NCBI GenBank assembly: GCA_014763705.1
Contig: JACXUW010000003.1
Coordinates: forward strand, 1-35,028
Direction: 5' to 3'
Length of the DNA: 35,028 bases
From: Micrococcales bacterium
Lineage (GTDB): Bacteria > Actinomycetota > Actinomycetes > Actinomycetales > Dermatophilaceae
How positions within the stretch are numbered: position 1 is the stretch's first letter; each line of letters starts with the position of its first letter. Below, piece by piece: positions 11,195 through 18,475 of the stretch. The notes below the pieces were generated by a model. It worked only from the letters and a program-made list of their open reading frames with translations. It was not told the origin of the DNA and ran no database searches. The position numbers and the translations under genes were made by a program.

Positions 11195-12517
11195 TCGGGC
11201 GACGAGCGGGCGGTCCCCGACCCGCCCGACCGAGCCGTCCTCGACGACGCGGGTCAGCGCGTCGACGACGTCGGGGTCGTACTCGTAGCCGAGCCCGAGG
11301 TGGATGCGCTCCATGGCCGCCGAGACCCGCCCCGGGTCCGACGTACCCCCGGAGAGGTCGTCGAAGGCGTTGGCGCACTTGATGATGCGGGCGGCCATCG
11401 GCACCTCCTCGCCGAGCTCACGGACCATCCGGTAGGGCGTGGTCTGGCCCTCGACGTACGCCGCGACGTCGTCGAAGATCTCCGCCCGCCGGATGATCCG
11501 GCCCCCCTCCTGCGCGATGGCGCGCTGGTCGGCGGGGGCGGCGAGCACGGTCGCACCGTCCGGGATCGGGTCGAGCAGCGAGATCTGGCCGAGGTCGTGC
11601 AGGAGCGCCGCGTACTCGAGGTCGCGCAGGGCCCGCTCCCCGAGGCCCAGCACGCGGCCCACCCGCACCGAGAGCTGGGCCACCCGCTCCGCGTGGTGCT
11701 CGGGGGTGTAGCCACCGTGCTCGGTGAGGTGGGAGAGCGTGGCGATGAGCTGGCGATTGGTCTCGCGGTTGCGGATGTACTGGCGCACGGCCGTGTAGGC
11801 CAGGGCGAGCGGGACCAGCGCGACCGGGAGCGAGAGCAGCCCGAGCACGGGCGCGAGGAGGGCGACCATCGGGCCGGTGACGAGGACGGCCAGGGTGAGT
11901 GGCGCCGCCTCGCCCACCTCGTCGCGGACCGCCGCCGACCACGGGGTCTGCTGGCGCTCGGCCCGCAGGGCGGCGACGAGGACGAGCTCGGTGACCAGAC
12001 CGACCGCCGCGGCCAGGCCCATCCCGAGGACCACGACGCCGGGGGACGCCGAGGGAAGTCCCTGCAGCTCCCAGAGGGTCGGGCTGCCCCAGTCACGGGC
12101 GATGACCGCGGCGACCGAGACACCGACGACCCGGGCGGCGAGCTCCGGGGTGCCGGTGGCCCGGTGGCGGCTGCGGCGCGCGGCGGCGGCGAGCACGAGC
12201 CCGAAGGTGACGACGAGCACGACGAGGCCGGAGTCGATGTCGAGCGTCGGTTCGCCCGCGATCTGGCCCAGGAAGACGGCGCTCATCGCGGACGCCGAGG
12301 ACAGGGGCGCCGTCTCGCGGCCACTCGGCATCCGGATCCGGGCCAGCTCGCCGACCGCGACGAAGCCGACGACGACGAGCAGCGTGTGGCCGTGGGTCGC
12401 GAGCAGGGTGGGCAGGTCACCGCCCGAGGTGAGCAGACCGCGCAGCACCGAGAGCGCCCCGACGGCGAGGACGGCCCCGGCGGCGAGGCGTCCCGGACGG
12501 CGCAGGATCGGGGTCAC
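11192..12517 (-). CDS. Membrane HD-domain protein (second of a pair)
   Basis: A 441-residue protein with a multi-pass N-terminal half (hydrophobic stretches near 11-30, 45-58, 97-113, 126-140, 158-184 and 205-242) and a cytoplasmic HD phosphohydrolase-like domain. The metal-binding residues seen are His275 in HHAERVAQ, His307-Asp308 in ALLHDLGQ and a late Asp in IIKCANAFDDL. The GYP motif of cyclic-di-GMP phosphodiesterases is missing, so that activity cannot be assumed. Its start overlaps the stop of the first HD gene by four bases (ATGA). Function is unknown; a signalling nucleotide hydrolase or a non-catalytic sensor are both possible. Confidence 0.8.
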   Translation of the reverse strand: MTPILRRPGRLAAGAVLAVGALSVLRGLLTSGGDLPTLLATHGHTLLVVVGFVAVGELARIRMPSGRETAPLSSASAMSAVFLGQIAGEPTLDIDSGLVVLVVTFGLVLAAAARRSRHRATGTPELAARVVGVSVAAVIARDWGSPTLWELQGLPSASPGVVVLGMGLAAAVGLVTELVLVAALRAERQQTPWSAAVRDEVGEAAPLTLAVLVTGPMVALLAPVLGLLSLPVALVPLALAYTAVRQYIRNRETNRQLIATLSHLTEHGGYTPEHHAERVAQLSVRVGRVLGLGERALRDLEYAALLHDLGQISLLDPIPDGATVLAAPADQRAIAQEGGRIIRRAEIFDDVAAYVEGQTTPYRMVRELGEEVPMAARIIKCANAFDDLSGGTSDPGRVSAAMERIHLGLGYEYDPDVVDALTRVVEDGSVGRVGDRPLVAR

Positions 12518-13770
12518 GACCGCGAGCCTCCCTCGAACTGGCGGGCCAGCGCGTGGTCGAGGGCCCGGAGGAGCTCGGGGTCGCCCACCGCCCCGGCGAC
12601 GACCTCGCGCGCCTGGGTTGGCGCGAGCACCGGCCCCGAGGGCGAGCCCACCGTCGTCAGGACGTCGTAGGTGTCGGCGAGCCCGACGATGCGCGCGGGC
12701 AGCGACAGCCCGCCGGAGGGTTCAAGGCCGCCCCGGTGGCGCCGGATGGGGTCGAGCGAGCCGTGGAGGAAGCTCAGGTCGTGGAGGATCGCGGCTCCGC
12801 GCTCGGGGTAGTCGAGGAGGTGGTCGCGGTCGGTGAGGTCGATGGCGCGCGCGACCCGGGTCGGCAGGCTGGTCTGGCCCAGGTCGTGGAGCATCCCCGC
12901 GACCCGGGTGTCGGTGACCTGCTGCGGTCCGAGGCCCAGGTGCTCGGCCATGTGGGCACTGAGCTGCGCGACGCGGGCGCTGTGCCCCCCGAGCCGCGGC
13001 GCCTTCGCCTCCAGCGCGGCGACGAGCACCTCGAGGGCGCGCTGCTGGCCCTCGAGCTCCTCGGCCCGCTGGCGGTAGATCCACTGCGCGACGACGAGCG
13101 GTGCGAGGACGATGGCGGCGGCGACCGGCCCGAGGTTCGCCAGCACCCAGAGCACGATCATGATGAACGCGATGACGCCGTGCGCGACGTACGCGAACCC
13201 GGTGCCCCGGACCACCGCGAGCATCTGGCCGCGCATCGGGATGCCCTCGGCGACCCGCTTGACGCCGGCGAGCGCGACGAGGTTGGCCACCGCCTGCGCG
13301 ACGACGGCGACGAGGAGCGGCACGGCGAGCCCGAGGACGATCTGCGGGACGTCGCGCAGCCGCTCCGGGCTCGTGGTCCCCCCGACGACGATGAAGGCGA
13401 TGCCCCCCACGCACCCGTGCAGCGAGAACTGCGCCGCGTTGAAGACACGCCGCTGCAGCGGTGCGTGCTTGCCCTGCGAGATGCCGAGGACGGCGCCGAT
13501 CACGGCGACACCGGCGGGACCGACGATGGCCTGCCCGGCGAGCAGGATGACGCCCGACAGCGAGACCCGCACCTGCCCCTCGACGACGGCGTCCGGGAGC
13601 ACGACGTGGAGGGCGGCGAGGAGGATGAAGACGCCCAGCGCCGCGAACTGGTCGAGCCCGTACGCGATCTCCGACCAGACCGCCAGACCGACCGCGAGGG
13701 CCGCGACGGCCGTGATGTACACGGCCGTCGCGGCCCCGCGACTCCTGGGCTCCCGGGGCGCTCCCTTCAC
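12514..13770 (-). CDS. Membrane HD-domain protein (first of a pair), degenerate GYP region
   Basis: A 418-residue multi-pass membrane protein with a C-terminal HD domain. Hydrophobic segments lie near 15-33, 41-60, 70-97, 118-131, 142-170 and 195-232, followed by a helical linker at about 232-255. The HD residues are His263 (GGHSARVAQ) and His295-Asp296 (GMLHDLGQ). In the place of HHE...GxGYPxG it has IRRHRGGLEPSGG (342-354), so the cyclic-di-GMP signature is shortened and altered, while the ADTYDVLTT segment that follows is conserved. The GTG at 13770 has only a weak ribosome-binding site; a second GTG 16 codons later is possible. It lies 22 bases after the SSWGW peptide gene and overlaps the next HD gene. 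Confidence 0.8.
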   Translation of the reverse strand: MKGAPREPRSRGAATAVYITAVAALAVGLAVWSEIAYGLDQFAALGVFILLAALHVVLPDAVVEGQVRVSLSGVILLAGQAIVGPAGVAVIGAVLGISQGKHAPLQRRVFNAAQFSLHGCVGGIAFIVVGGTTSPERLRDVPQIVLGLAVPLLVAVVAQAVANLVALAGVKRVAEGIPMRGQMLAVVRGTGFAYVAHGVIAFIMIVLWVLANLGPVAAAIVLAPLVVAQWIYRQRAEELEGQQRALEVLVAALEAKAPRLGGHSARVAQLSAHMAEHLGLGPQQVTDTRVAGMLHDLGQTSLPTRVARAIDLTDRDHLLDYPERGAAILHDLSFLHGSLDPIRRHRGGLEPSGGLSLPARIVGLADTYDVLTTVGSPSGPVLAPTQAREVVAGAVGDPELLRALDHALARQFEGGSRS

Positions 13771-13792
13771 GGACGACGCCCGGGGTCAGCGG

Positions 13793-13927
13793 TCACCAAC
13801 CCCAGCTGGACCAACCCCAGCTGGACGCCTTGAGGTCGACCTGGGCGGCGGAGGCCGGTGCCGTGGCGCCGATGGTGGCGATGGTGGCGAGAAGAGCGGC
13901 AGCGGCGAGAGTACGGAACGTGCGCAT
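13793..13927 (-). CDS. Short secreted peptide precursor with duplicated SSWGW C-terminus
   Basis: A 44-residue product I cannot assign to a family. Residues 1-27 form a clear Sec signal peptide: MRTFR, a hydrophobic core LAAAALLATIATIGA, and APASA ahead of the predicted cut. The mature part is only about 17 residues, begins AQVDLKA and ends in SSWGWSSWGW, an exact duplication of five residues. At DNA level the repeat is a perfect 15-bp tandem at 13796-13810 and 13811-13825. The ATG has a strong GGAAGG site upstream, and a promoter with 17-bp spacing lies at 13996-14024. The stop is 22 bases before the first HD-domain membrane protein, suggesting one operon. A signal, a surface-active peptide or a ligand for the neighbours are guesses only. 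Confidence 0.8.
   Translation of the reverse strand: MRTFRTLAAAALLATIATIGATAPASAAQVDLKASSWGWSSWGW
13796..13825. repeat. Two perfect 15-bp tandem copies encoding SSWGW
   Basis: The unit CCAACCCCAGCTGGA occurs twice back to back. On the minus strand each copy is five codons, Ser-Ser-Trp-Gly-Trp, directly before the stop codon. In-frame duplication keeps the peptide's end intact. Confidence 0.95.
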
Positions 13928-13995
13928 GATGTGTGTCCTTCCAGAGGGTGAGATGACCCCAGCCCTGGCTCTCCGGGGCGGCCGGGGACGGTCAG

Positions 13996-14024
13996 ATTCT
14001 TTCACGCGAGACGGTGTGCGACAA
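13996..14024 (-). promoter_or_regulatory. Predicted promoter of the SSWGW peptide gene
   Basis: On the minus strand TTGTCG (14019-14024) and AAGAAT (13996-14001) are 17 bases apart, four of six matches each to the housekeeping -35 and -10. The leader would be about 60 bases and carries the GGAAGG site. This AT-richer patch also lies about 65 bases ahead of the bL37 gene on the plus strand and may hold its promoter too. Confidence 0.5.
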
Positions 14025-14082
14025 TCACTGTGGTCCCACGGGCTCGCGTGTCGTCGGACACCGGCCCATCCCAGACGAGAGG

Positions 14083-14349
14083 TCACCATGAGCAAGCGCG
14101 CCCGCAAGCGTCGCTCGCGCAAGGGCAACAAGGCCAACCACGGCCGCAAGCCCAACGCCTGAGCGACCCGCTGACGACGGCCTTGACCGCCGCGTCGAGG
14201 TCGTGCTCGGCGAGGCACGGCCGGCACTCGGCGAGGTGGGTCGCCACGCGCCTGACCTCCTCGGGGCTCATCTCGCCGTCGAGGTACTCGTAGATGTGGT
14301 GGAGGACCTCGGAACAGTCGCTGTGGCCCTCGTGCTGGGTGCCGCCCAT
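14083..14349 (-). CDS. rsrA: Mycothiol-system zinc anti-sigma factor (RsrA type) with Cys-rich tail
   Basis: Binds SigR in the reduced state and releases it on disulfide formation. The 88-residue protein has the core of the ZAS family: Cys12 (HSDCSEV) and the zinc motif His38-x3-Cys42-x2-Cys45 (HLAECRPC), followed by the expected DLDAAVKAVV (50-59). After residue 59 the usual C-terminus, often containing RSC or RCC, is not seen. Instead the reading frame runs to its first stop at 14083 through a tail with six cysteines (68, 74, 75, 77, 82, 86) encoded antisense to bL37. Codon use in the tail is poor for this genome, consistent with its sequence being set by bL37. A one-base TGATG overlap couples it to sigR. 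Confidence 0.88.
   Translation of the reverse strand: MGGTQHEGHSDCSEVLHHIYEYLDGEMSPEEVRRVATHLAECRPCLAEHDLDAAVKAVVSGSLRRWACGRGWPCCPCASDACGRACSW
14088..14162 (+). CDS. Large-subunit ribosomal protein bL37 (24 residues)
   Basis: A 24-residue, extremely basic protein (MSKRARKRRSRKGNKANHG..., ending RKPNA). It matches, from memory, the small actinobacterial ribosomal protein bL37 first seen in mycobacterial ribosome structures. Nearly every codon ends in G or C, as expected for a real gene here. The ATG has a GAGAGG site five bases upstream. The whole gene lies on the opposite strand inside the last 80 bases of rsrA. Co-location with sigR and rsrA fits what I recall of actinobacterial gene order, but that cannot be checked here. 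If not bL37, it is another very small RNA-binding protein. Confidence 0.78.
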   Translation: MSKRARKRRSRKGNKANHGRKPNA

Positions 14350-14981
14350 CACTCCTCCTCCGCCGCGACGAGGCCGCGCTCGCGCGCGTAGCCGGTGAGC
14401 AGGGAGCGCAGCTGGCGCCGGCCGCGGTGCAGCCGCGACATCACGGTGCCGATCGGGGTGCCCATGATCTCGGCGATCTCCTTGTAGGCGAAGCCCTCGA
14501 CGTCGGCGAGGTAGACGGCCAGCCGGAAGTCCTCGGGCAGCTCGCGCAGGGCGCGGGTGACCTCGGTGTCGGGGAGGTGCTCGAGGGCCTGGGCCTCGGC
14601 CGACTTCAGGCCGGCGGAGGTGTGCGACTCGGCCCGGGCCAGCTGGTAGTCCTCGACCTCGGCGGCGTCGGACTGCTGCGGCTCGCGCTGCTTCTTGCGG
14701 TAGCTGTTGATGTAGGTGTTGGTGAGGATGCGGTACATCCACGCCTTGAGGTTGGTCCCCGGCCGGTACTGGTGGAACGCCGCGTAGGCCTTCGCGTAGG
14801 TCTCCTGGAGCAGGTCCTCGGCGTCGGCCGGGTTGCGCGTCGTGCGCATCGCGGCGGCGTACAGCTGGTCGATCAGGGGCAGCGCCTCGCGCTCGAAGCG
14901 CGCCTGACGCTCCTGCGGGGTCTCGGTCGCGAGGTCGACCTCGACGGAGGTCTCCTCGAGGGGGGTCTGGGGGGTGCTCAT
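14349..14981 (-). CDS. sigR: ECF sigma factor of the SigR/SigH thiol-stress family
   Basis: A 210-residue ECF sigma factor that directs RNA polymerase to thiol-oxidative stress genes. Region 2 spans about 33-97 ([20 protein letters not shown], then [20 protein letters not shown]), which closely follows SigR/SigH. Region 4 spans about 140-192 ([17 protein letters not shown], then [18 protein letters not shown]). The ATG at 14981 has a GGGAGG site and matches the family N-terminus. The frame is open upstream, and a GTG at 15035 with a GGAGG site eight bases before it could start an 18-residue longer isoform. The upstream promoter at 15076-15101 is a perfect SigR target, so the gene is autoregulated. 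Its stop overlaps rsrA by one base. Confidence 0.94.
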   Translation of the reverse strand: MSTPQTPLEETSVEVDLATETPQERQARFEREALPLIDQLYAAAMRTTRNPADAEDLLQETYAKAYAAFHQYRPGTNLKAWMYRILTNTYINSYRKKQREPQQSDAAEVEDYQLARAESHTSAGLKSAEAQALEHLPDTEVTRALRELPEDFRLAVYLADVEGFAYKEIAEIMGTPIGTVMSRLHRGRRQLRSLLTGYARERGLVAAEEE

Positions 14982-14995
14982 CGCCTCCCAGCCTA
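14982..14995 (-). promoter_or_regulatory. Possible second sigR promoter -10 (TAGGCT)
   Basis: TAGGCT (minus strand, 14990-14995) lies eight bases before the sigR ATG. It could give a nearly leaderless housekeeping transcript that makes only the short SigR form, but the GGGAGG site between them argues that longer transcripts are also translated. Confidence 0.3.
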
Positions 14996-15075
14996 TCCGG
15001 GCCCTGGGACGGGTCGAGGTGTCGAGGACGAACACGAACACTGCCTCCGGGTCGGGGAACGCTGACCCAGCCGAG

Positions 15076-15101
15076 AACGCCGGGCGCGCCCGGGACATTC
15101 C
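15076..15101 (-). promoter_or_regulatory. SigR-dependent promoter (GGAAT-N18-GTT) of sigR
   Basis: On the minus strand GGAAT (15097-15101) is followed after exactly 18 bases by GTT (15076-15078). This is the consensus for SigR/SigH-type sigma factors. Transcription would begin about 88 bases before the ATG at 14981, so the upstream GTG starts at 15035 and 15041 would be on the message. The box begins six bases after the upstream gene's stop codon. Confidence 0.88.
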
Positions 15102-15106
15102 GCCGC

Positions 15107-15730
15107 TCAGCCCTGTGGCGGCACCGCCGCGAGGGAGGCGAGCACGGCCGCGGCCACGGCGCCGGCCGAGCGGCCGAGGGCGTGCGGTCCCGCGACCGTG
15201 GTCAGGGTCGCTCCGGGGGGCAGCACGGCCCGGACCTCGTCCGGGGTGCCGAACGGGTCGGTGGTGCCCTGGACGACGTGGACCGGCAGGCCCGCCTCCG
15301 CCGGCCGGGCGAGCTCGGCGGCCCGCGAGCGCTCGGGACGGCCGGGCGGGTGCAGCGGGAAGGAGAGCGCGAGGACGGCGTCCGCCCCCACCGCCGCGGC
15401 GGTGCGGCAGGCGACCCGCGCCCCCGCGCTGCGGCCGCCGACGACGAGGGTGCCGGCCCGCGGCAGGGCCTCGAGCACCGCGAGCCAGCCGACGTCGAGC
15501 GTCGCCGGCGCCGGGCCGACCCGTCGGCCGGCGACCCGCCACGGCTGGTCGACGAGGACGACCCGCCAGCCGGCGGCGACCGCGGCGTCCCGGGTGGAGG
15601 TGACGTCGAGGGTCCACCGCAGTCCGCCGGCCCCGTGCCCGAGGACGAGGGTGCCGACCGGGGCGTCCGCAGGCTCGGTGGTCGTGGCCCGCGCCTCGCC
15701 CGCCGGCGTCGGGACGAGGCGCTCGCTCAC
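15107..15730 (-). CDS. Alpha/beta-fold hydrolase family protein
   Basis: A 207-residue protein of the compact bacterial alpha/beta hydrolase type. LVLGHGAGG (29-36) forms the oxyanion region. The nucleophile elbow is [10 protein letters not shown] with Ser101, Asp158 lies in [12 protein letters not shown], and His183 in GPHALG, so the full catalytic triad is present. No signal peptide is seen. GTG at 15730 overlaps the stop of the YedK/HMCES gene by four bases (GTGA), which makes co-expression likely. Its substrate is unknown; relatives are listed as predicted hydrolases. Its stop lies just before the sigR promoter. Confidence 0.85.
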   Translation of the reverse strand: MSERLVPTPAGEARATTTEPADAPVGTLVLGHGAGGLRWTLDVTSTRDAAVAAGWRVVLVDQPWRVAGRRVGPAPATLDVGWLAVLEALPRAGTLVVGGRSAGARVACRTAAAVGADAVLALSFPLHPPGRPERSRAAELARPAEAGLPVHVVQGTTDPFGTPDEVRAVLPPGATLTTVAGPHALGRSAGAVAAAVLASLAAVPPQG

Positions 15731-16566
15731 CGCTGCACCCCGATGACCTCGCCGGTCATCGGGTCGAGGACCCCGACGAGCTCCTCGGGAGGTGGCGGCT
15801 CGAGCAGCTGAGGCCCGTTGGCCCGGTTGCCGCTGACCGCCCGCGAGACCGGATGGGCCGTGAACCGTCCCGGCGGGCGTGGGGCGAGCAGGTCGAGCAC
15901 GTCGGCGGCGCCGGTCCCCGGGTCGAGCCAGCGGGCCCACTCGTCCGCCTCGAGGACCACCGGCTGACGGTCGTGGATGCGGTCCAGCCCCGGTTCGGCG
16001 GCGCCGGTGAGCACGGTGAAGGTGGTGAGCCAGGCCATCGGGTCGTCGGGGTCGGTGACCGCGGGGTCGCGCCAGAACTCGTAGAGGCCGGCCATCGCGA
16101 CGCTCGCGCCGTCGGCCCGGCTCGTGAAGAACGGCTGCTTGCGGGGCTTGCCCTTCGCGTCGGTCGCGGTCGGCGAGGCCTGCCACTCGTACCAGCCCTG
16201 GGCCGGGACGAGGCAGCGCCGCGCGGCCAGGGCCCGGGCGAACGACGGCTTGTCCGCGACCGACTCCACCCGCGCGTTGATCATCCGCACGCCCCCCTTG
16301 GGGTCCTTGGACCAGCTGGGGACCAGGCCCCAGGTGAGCAGCCGCAGCTGGCGCCGGGCGGCGGCCTCGCGGTCCTCCCGTGGCGGCCGGGCGAGGACGA
16401 CGGGCGCCTGCTTGGTCGGGGCCATGTTGTAGTCGGGCCGCCCGGCCGGCGGGTCCTGCGGGTTGACGAGCACGCTGCGGGCCGGCTCGGCGGTGCGGTC
16501 CTCCTCGACCTCGAACTCGAGGACCAGCTCGTCCGGGTTGGCCGTCGCGGCGTAGCGCCCACACAT
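15727..16566 (-). CDS. SRAP/HMCES-family abasic-site DNA crosslinking protein (YedK)
   Basis: Protects single-stranded DNA at abasic sites by forming a thiazolidine crosslink through Cys2. The 279-residue protein begins MCGRY; Met removal exposes Cys2. The other active-site residues are Asn47 (PDYNMAPT), Glu127 (GWYEW) and His198 (DRIHDRQP), with the usual [12 protein letters not shown] core. The ATG at 16566 is certain because Cys must be residue 2. It has no ribosome-binding site but a TAGCCT box seven bases upstream, so the message is probably leaderless. It diverges from the doxX-like gene and overlaps the following hydrolase gene by four bases. Confidence 0.95.
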   Translation of the reverse strand: MCGRYAATANPDELVLEFEVEEDRTAEPARSVLVNPQDPPAGRPDYNMAPTKQAPVVLARPPREDREAAARRQLRLLTWGLVPSWSKDPKGGVRMINARVESVADKPSFARALAARRCLVPAQGWYEWQASPTATDAKGKPRKQPFFTSRADGASVAMAGLYEFWRDPAVTDPDDPMAWLTTFTVLTGAAEPGLDRIHDRQPVVLEADEWARWLDPGTGAADVLDLLAPRPPGRFTAHPVSRAVSGNRANGPQLLEPPPPEELVGVLDPMTGEVIGVQR

Positions 16567-16579
16567 GGTGCTCAGGCTA
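16567..16579 (-). promoter_or_regulatory. Leaderless promoter -10 (TAGCCT) of the yedK-like gene
   Basis: TAGCCT on the minus strand (16574-16579) is seven bases from the ATG. A -10-like TACGGT for the divergent gene lies at 16601-16606 on the plus strand. Confidence 0.6.
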
Positions 16580-16653
16580 CGCAGCGCAGGGCCGACCAAC
16601 TACGGTAGGGAGGGAGGTCCTGACCAGCAGCGACCCCGACCCGGAGGTACCGG

Positions 16654-17196
16654 ATGTCCGTGGTGCGCCGCATCGCCCGACCGCTCCTCGCGTCGACGTT
16701 CGTCGTCAGCGGCGTCGACCAGCTCAAGCACCCGTCGTCGAAGTCCGAGAAGGCCCGGCCGGTCGTCGAGAAGGTCGCGCCACTGCTCGGGCTCCCCGAC
16801 GACACCGAGCTGCTCGTGCGCGCCAACGGCATCGTCATGGTCGGCGCCGGCACGATGCTCGCGCTCGGTCGCTTCCCGCGGGTGGCCGCGGGGGTGCTCG
16901 CGGCCTCGCTCGTCCCCACCACGGTCGCCGCGCACCGGTACTGGCAGGAGGAGGACCCCGAGGTCCGGGCCCAGCAGCGCACCCACCTGCTGAAGAACCT
17001 CGGCCTGCTCGGCGGCCTGCTCCTCGCGGCGGTCGACACCGAGGGACGGCCGGGCCTGGCCTACCGGGCCCACCTCGCGAGCGAGAGCGTGCACCGCGCC
17101 GCCCGGACGACCCGGCGGGAGGCCCGCCACCTGGCCCACTCCGCCACCACCGAGGCCAAGCTCAAGGCGGCCCAGGCCCAGCATGCCTTCTCCTGA
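16654..17196 (+). CDS. DoxX-family membrane protein
   Basis: A 180-residue integral membrane protein. [20 protein letters not shown] (8-27) is the typical DoxX N-terminal helix. Further hydrophobic segments lie near 58-74, 77-93 and 115-130, and a charged C-terminal helix (about 138-180) is rich in Arg, Ala and His. DoxX relatives have been linked to membrane redox complexes with superoxide dismutase or thiol systems in mycobacteria; a similar role here is inference. The ATG has a good GGAGG site. It starts the doxX-aroA-rsgA operon and overlaps aroA by 14 bases. Confidence 0.88.
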   Translation: MSVVRRIARPLLASTFVVSGVDQLKHPSSKSEKARPVVEKVAPLLGLPDDTELLVRANGIVMVGAGTMLALGRFPRVAAGVLAASLVPTTVAAHRYWQEEDPEVRAQQRTHLLKNLGLLGGLLLAAVDTEGRPGLAYRAHLASESVHRAARTTRREARHLAHSATTEAKLKAAQAQHAFS

Positions 17197-18475
17197 CTGG
17201 ACCGCACCGACCGCCGAGGGACCGGTCCACGCCCGCGTCGTCCTCCCCGGCAGCAAGTCCCTCACCAACCGCTACCTGGTCCTCTCCGCCCTCGCCGGCG
17301 ACGTCTCGCGGCTGCGGGCGCCGCTCCGCTCGCGGGACACCCTCCTCATGGCCGACGCGCTGCGCACCCTCGGGGTCGGGGTCGAGGACGTCGACGACGG
17401 CGACTGGCTGGTCACCCCGGCCCCGCTGACCGGCGGGGGCCGGGTCGACTGCGGGCTGGCCGGCAACGTCATGCGCTTCGTGCCGCCCCTCGCCGGCCTC
17501 GCCACCGGCCCGACCCGTTTCGACGGCGACGAGGGCGCGCGGCGACGTCCGATGGCCCCGGTGCTCGAGGCGCTACGCACGCTCGGGGTCGAGGTCGACG
17601 ACGCGGGCCGCGGCGGACTCCCGTTCACCGTCCACGGCACCGGACGGGTGCGCGGCGGCACGGTGACGATGGACGCGTCGGCGTCCTCGCAGTTCGTCTC
17701 CGGACTGCTCCTCTCGGCCGCTCGCTTCGACGACGGGGTCACCGTCCGCCACGACGGCAAGGCGCTGCCGAGCCTGCCCCACATCGAGATGACCGTCGAG
17801 ACCCTCCGGGATGCCGGGGTGGTCGTCGACGACGCCGACGTGCACACCTGGCGGGTCGAGCCCAGCGAGGTCAACGCCCTGGACGTCCAGGTCGAGCCCG
17901 ACCTGTCCAACGCGGCCCAGTTCCTCGCCGCGGCGCTCGTCACCGGCGGGTCGGTGCACGTCCCCGGCTGGCCGCAGTACACGACGCAGGGCGGCGACTT
18001 CGTCCGCGAGGTCCTCGACATGATGGGGGCCGAGGTGGTCCTCGACCGCTCCGGACTCACCGTCACCGGCGCCGGCGGCATCCTCGGGGTGGACGTCGAC
18101 CTCCACGACTCCAGCGAGCTGACGCCCGTGGTCGCGGCGCTGGCCGCGCTCGCCGAGGGCCCAAGCATCATCCGCGGCGTGGCCCACGTCCGCGGGCACG
18201 AGACCGACCGCCTCGCCGCGCTGAGCACCGAGCTCGGCGCGCTCGGAGCCGAGGTCGAGGAGACCGACGACGGCCTGCGCGTCTCTCCGAGACCGCTGCG
18301 CGGCAAGGTCTTCCACACCTACCACGACCACCGCATGGTGATGGCAGCTGCGGTGCTCGGGCTCGCCGTCCCCGGGGTGGTCGTCGAGGACGTCGGCACC
18401 GTGGCCAAGACGATGCCCGAGTTCACGACGCTCTGGGACCGCATGCTCCACGAGCGGGTCACCGCGGACGCGTGA
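17183..18475 (+). CDS. aroA: 3-phosphoshikimate 1-carboxyvinyltransferase (EPSP synthase)
   Basis: Sixth step of the shikimate pathway: joins shikimate-3-phosphate and phosphoenolpyruvate. The 430-residue, two-domain protein carries [10 protein letters not shown] (21-30) with the substrate-binding Lys25, and the actinobacterial form [13 protein letters not shown] of the PEP-binding loop. The second half has [26 protein letters not shown] with the catalytic Asp, RGHETDR, and [12 protein letters not shown] near the end. Length is normal. The ATG at 17183 lies within the end of the doxX-like gene. The stop codon TGA overlaps the rsgA ATG. The shikimate pathway supplies aromatic amino acids. Confidence 0.96.
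   Translation: MPSPDWTAPTAEGPVHARVVLPGSKSLTNRYLVLSALAGDVSRLRAPLRSRDTLLMADALRTLGVGVEDVDDGDWLVTPAPLTGGGRVDCGLAGNVMRFVPPLAGLATGPTRFDGDEGARRRPMAPVLEALRTLGVEVDDAGRGGLPFTVHGTGRVRGGTVTMDASASSQFVSGLLLSAARFDDGVTVRHDGKALPSLPHIEMTVETLRDAGVVVDDADVHTWRVEPSEVNALDVQVEPDLSNAAQFLAAALVTGGSVHVPGWPQYTTQGGDFVREVLDMMGAEVVLDRSGLTVTGAGGILGVDVDLHDSSELTPVVAALAALAEGPSIIRGVAHVRGHETDRLAALSTELGALGAEVEETDDGLRVSPRPLRGKVFHTYHDHRMVMAAAVLGLAVPGVVVEDVGTVAKTMPEFTTLWDRMLHERVTADA

Noticed and set aside
13830-14162. bL37 as the end of a longer 110-residue protein
   Set aside because: The upstream part covers the SSWGW signal-peptide gene and promoters. The GAGAGG site and conserved MSKR start fix the ATG at 14088.
15097-15099. The ATG inside the SigR promoter as a sigR start
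   Set aside because: It is in frame, but it sits in the -35 element, upstream of the predicted start of transcription, so it would not be on the SigR-dependent message.
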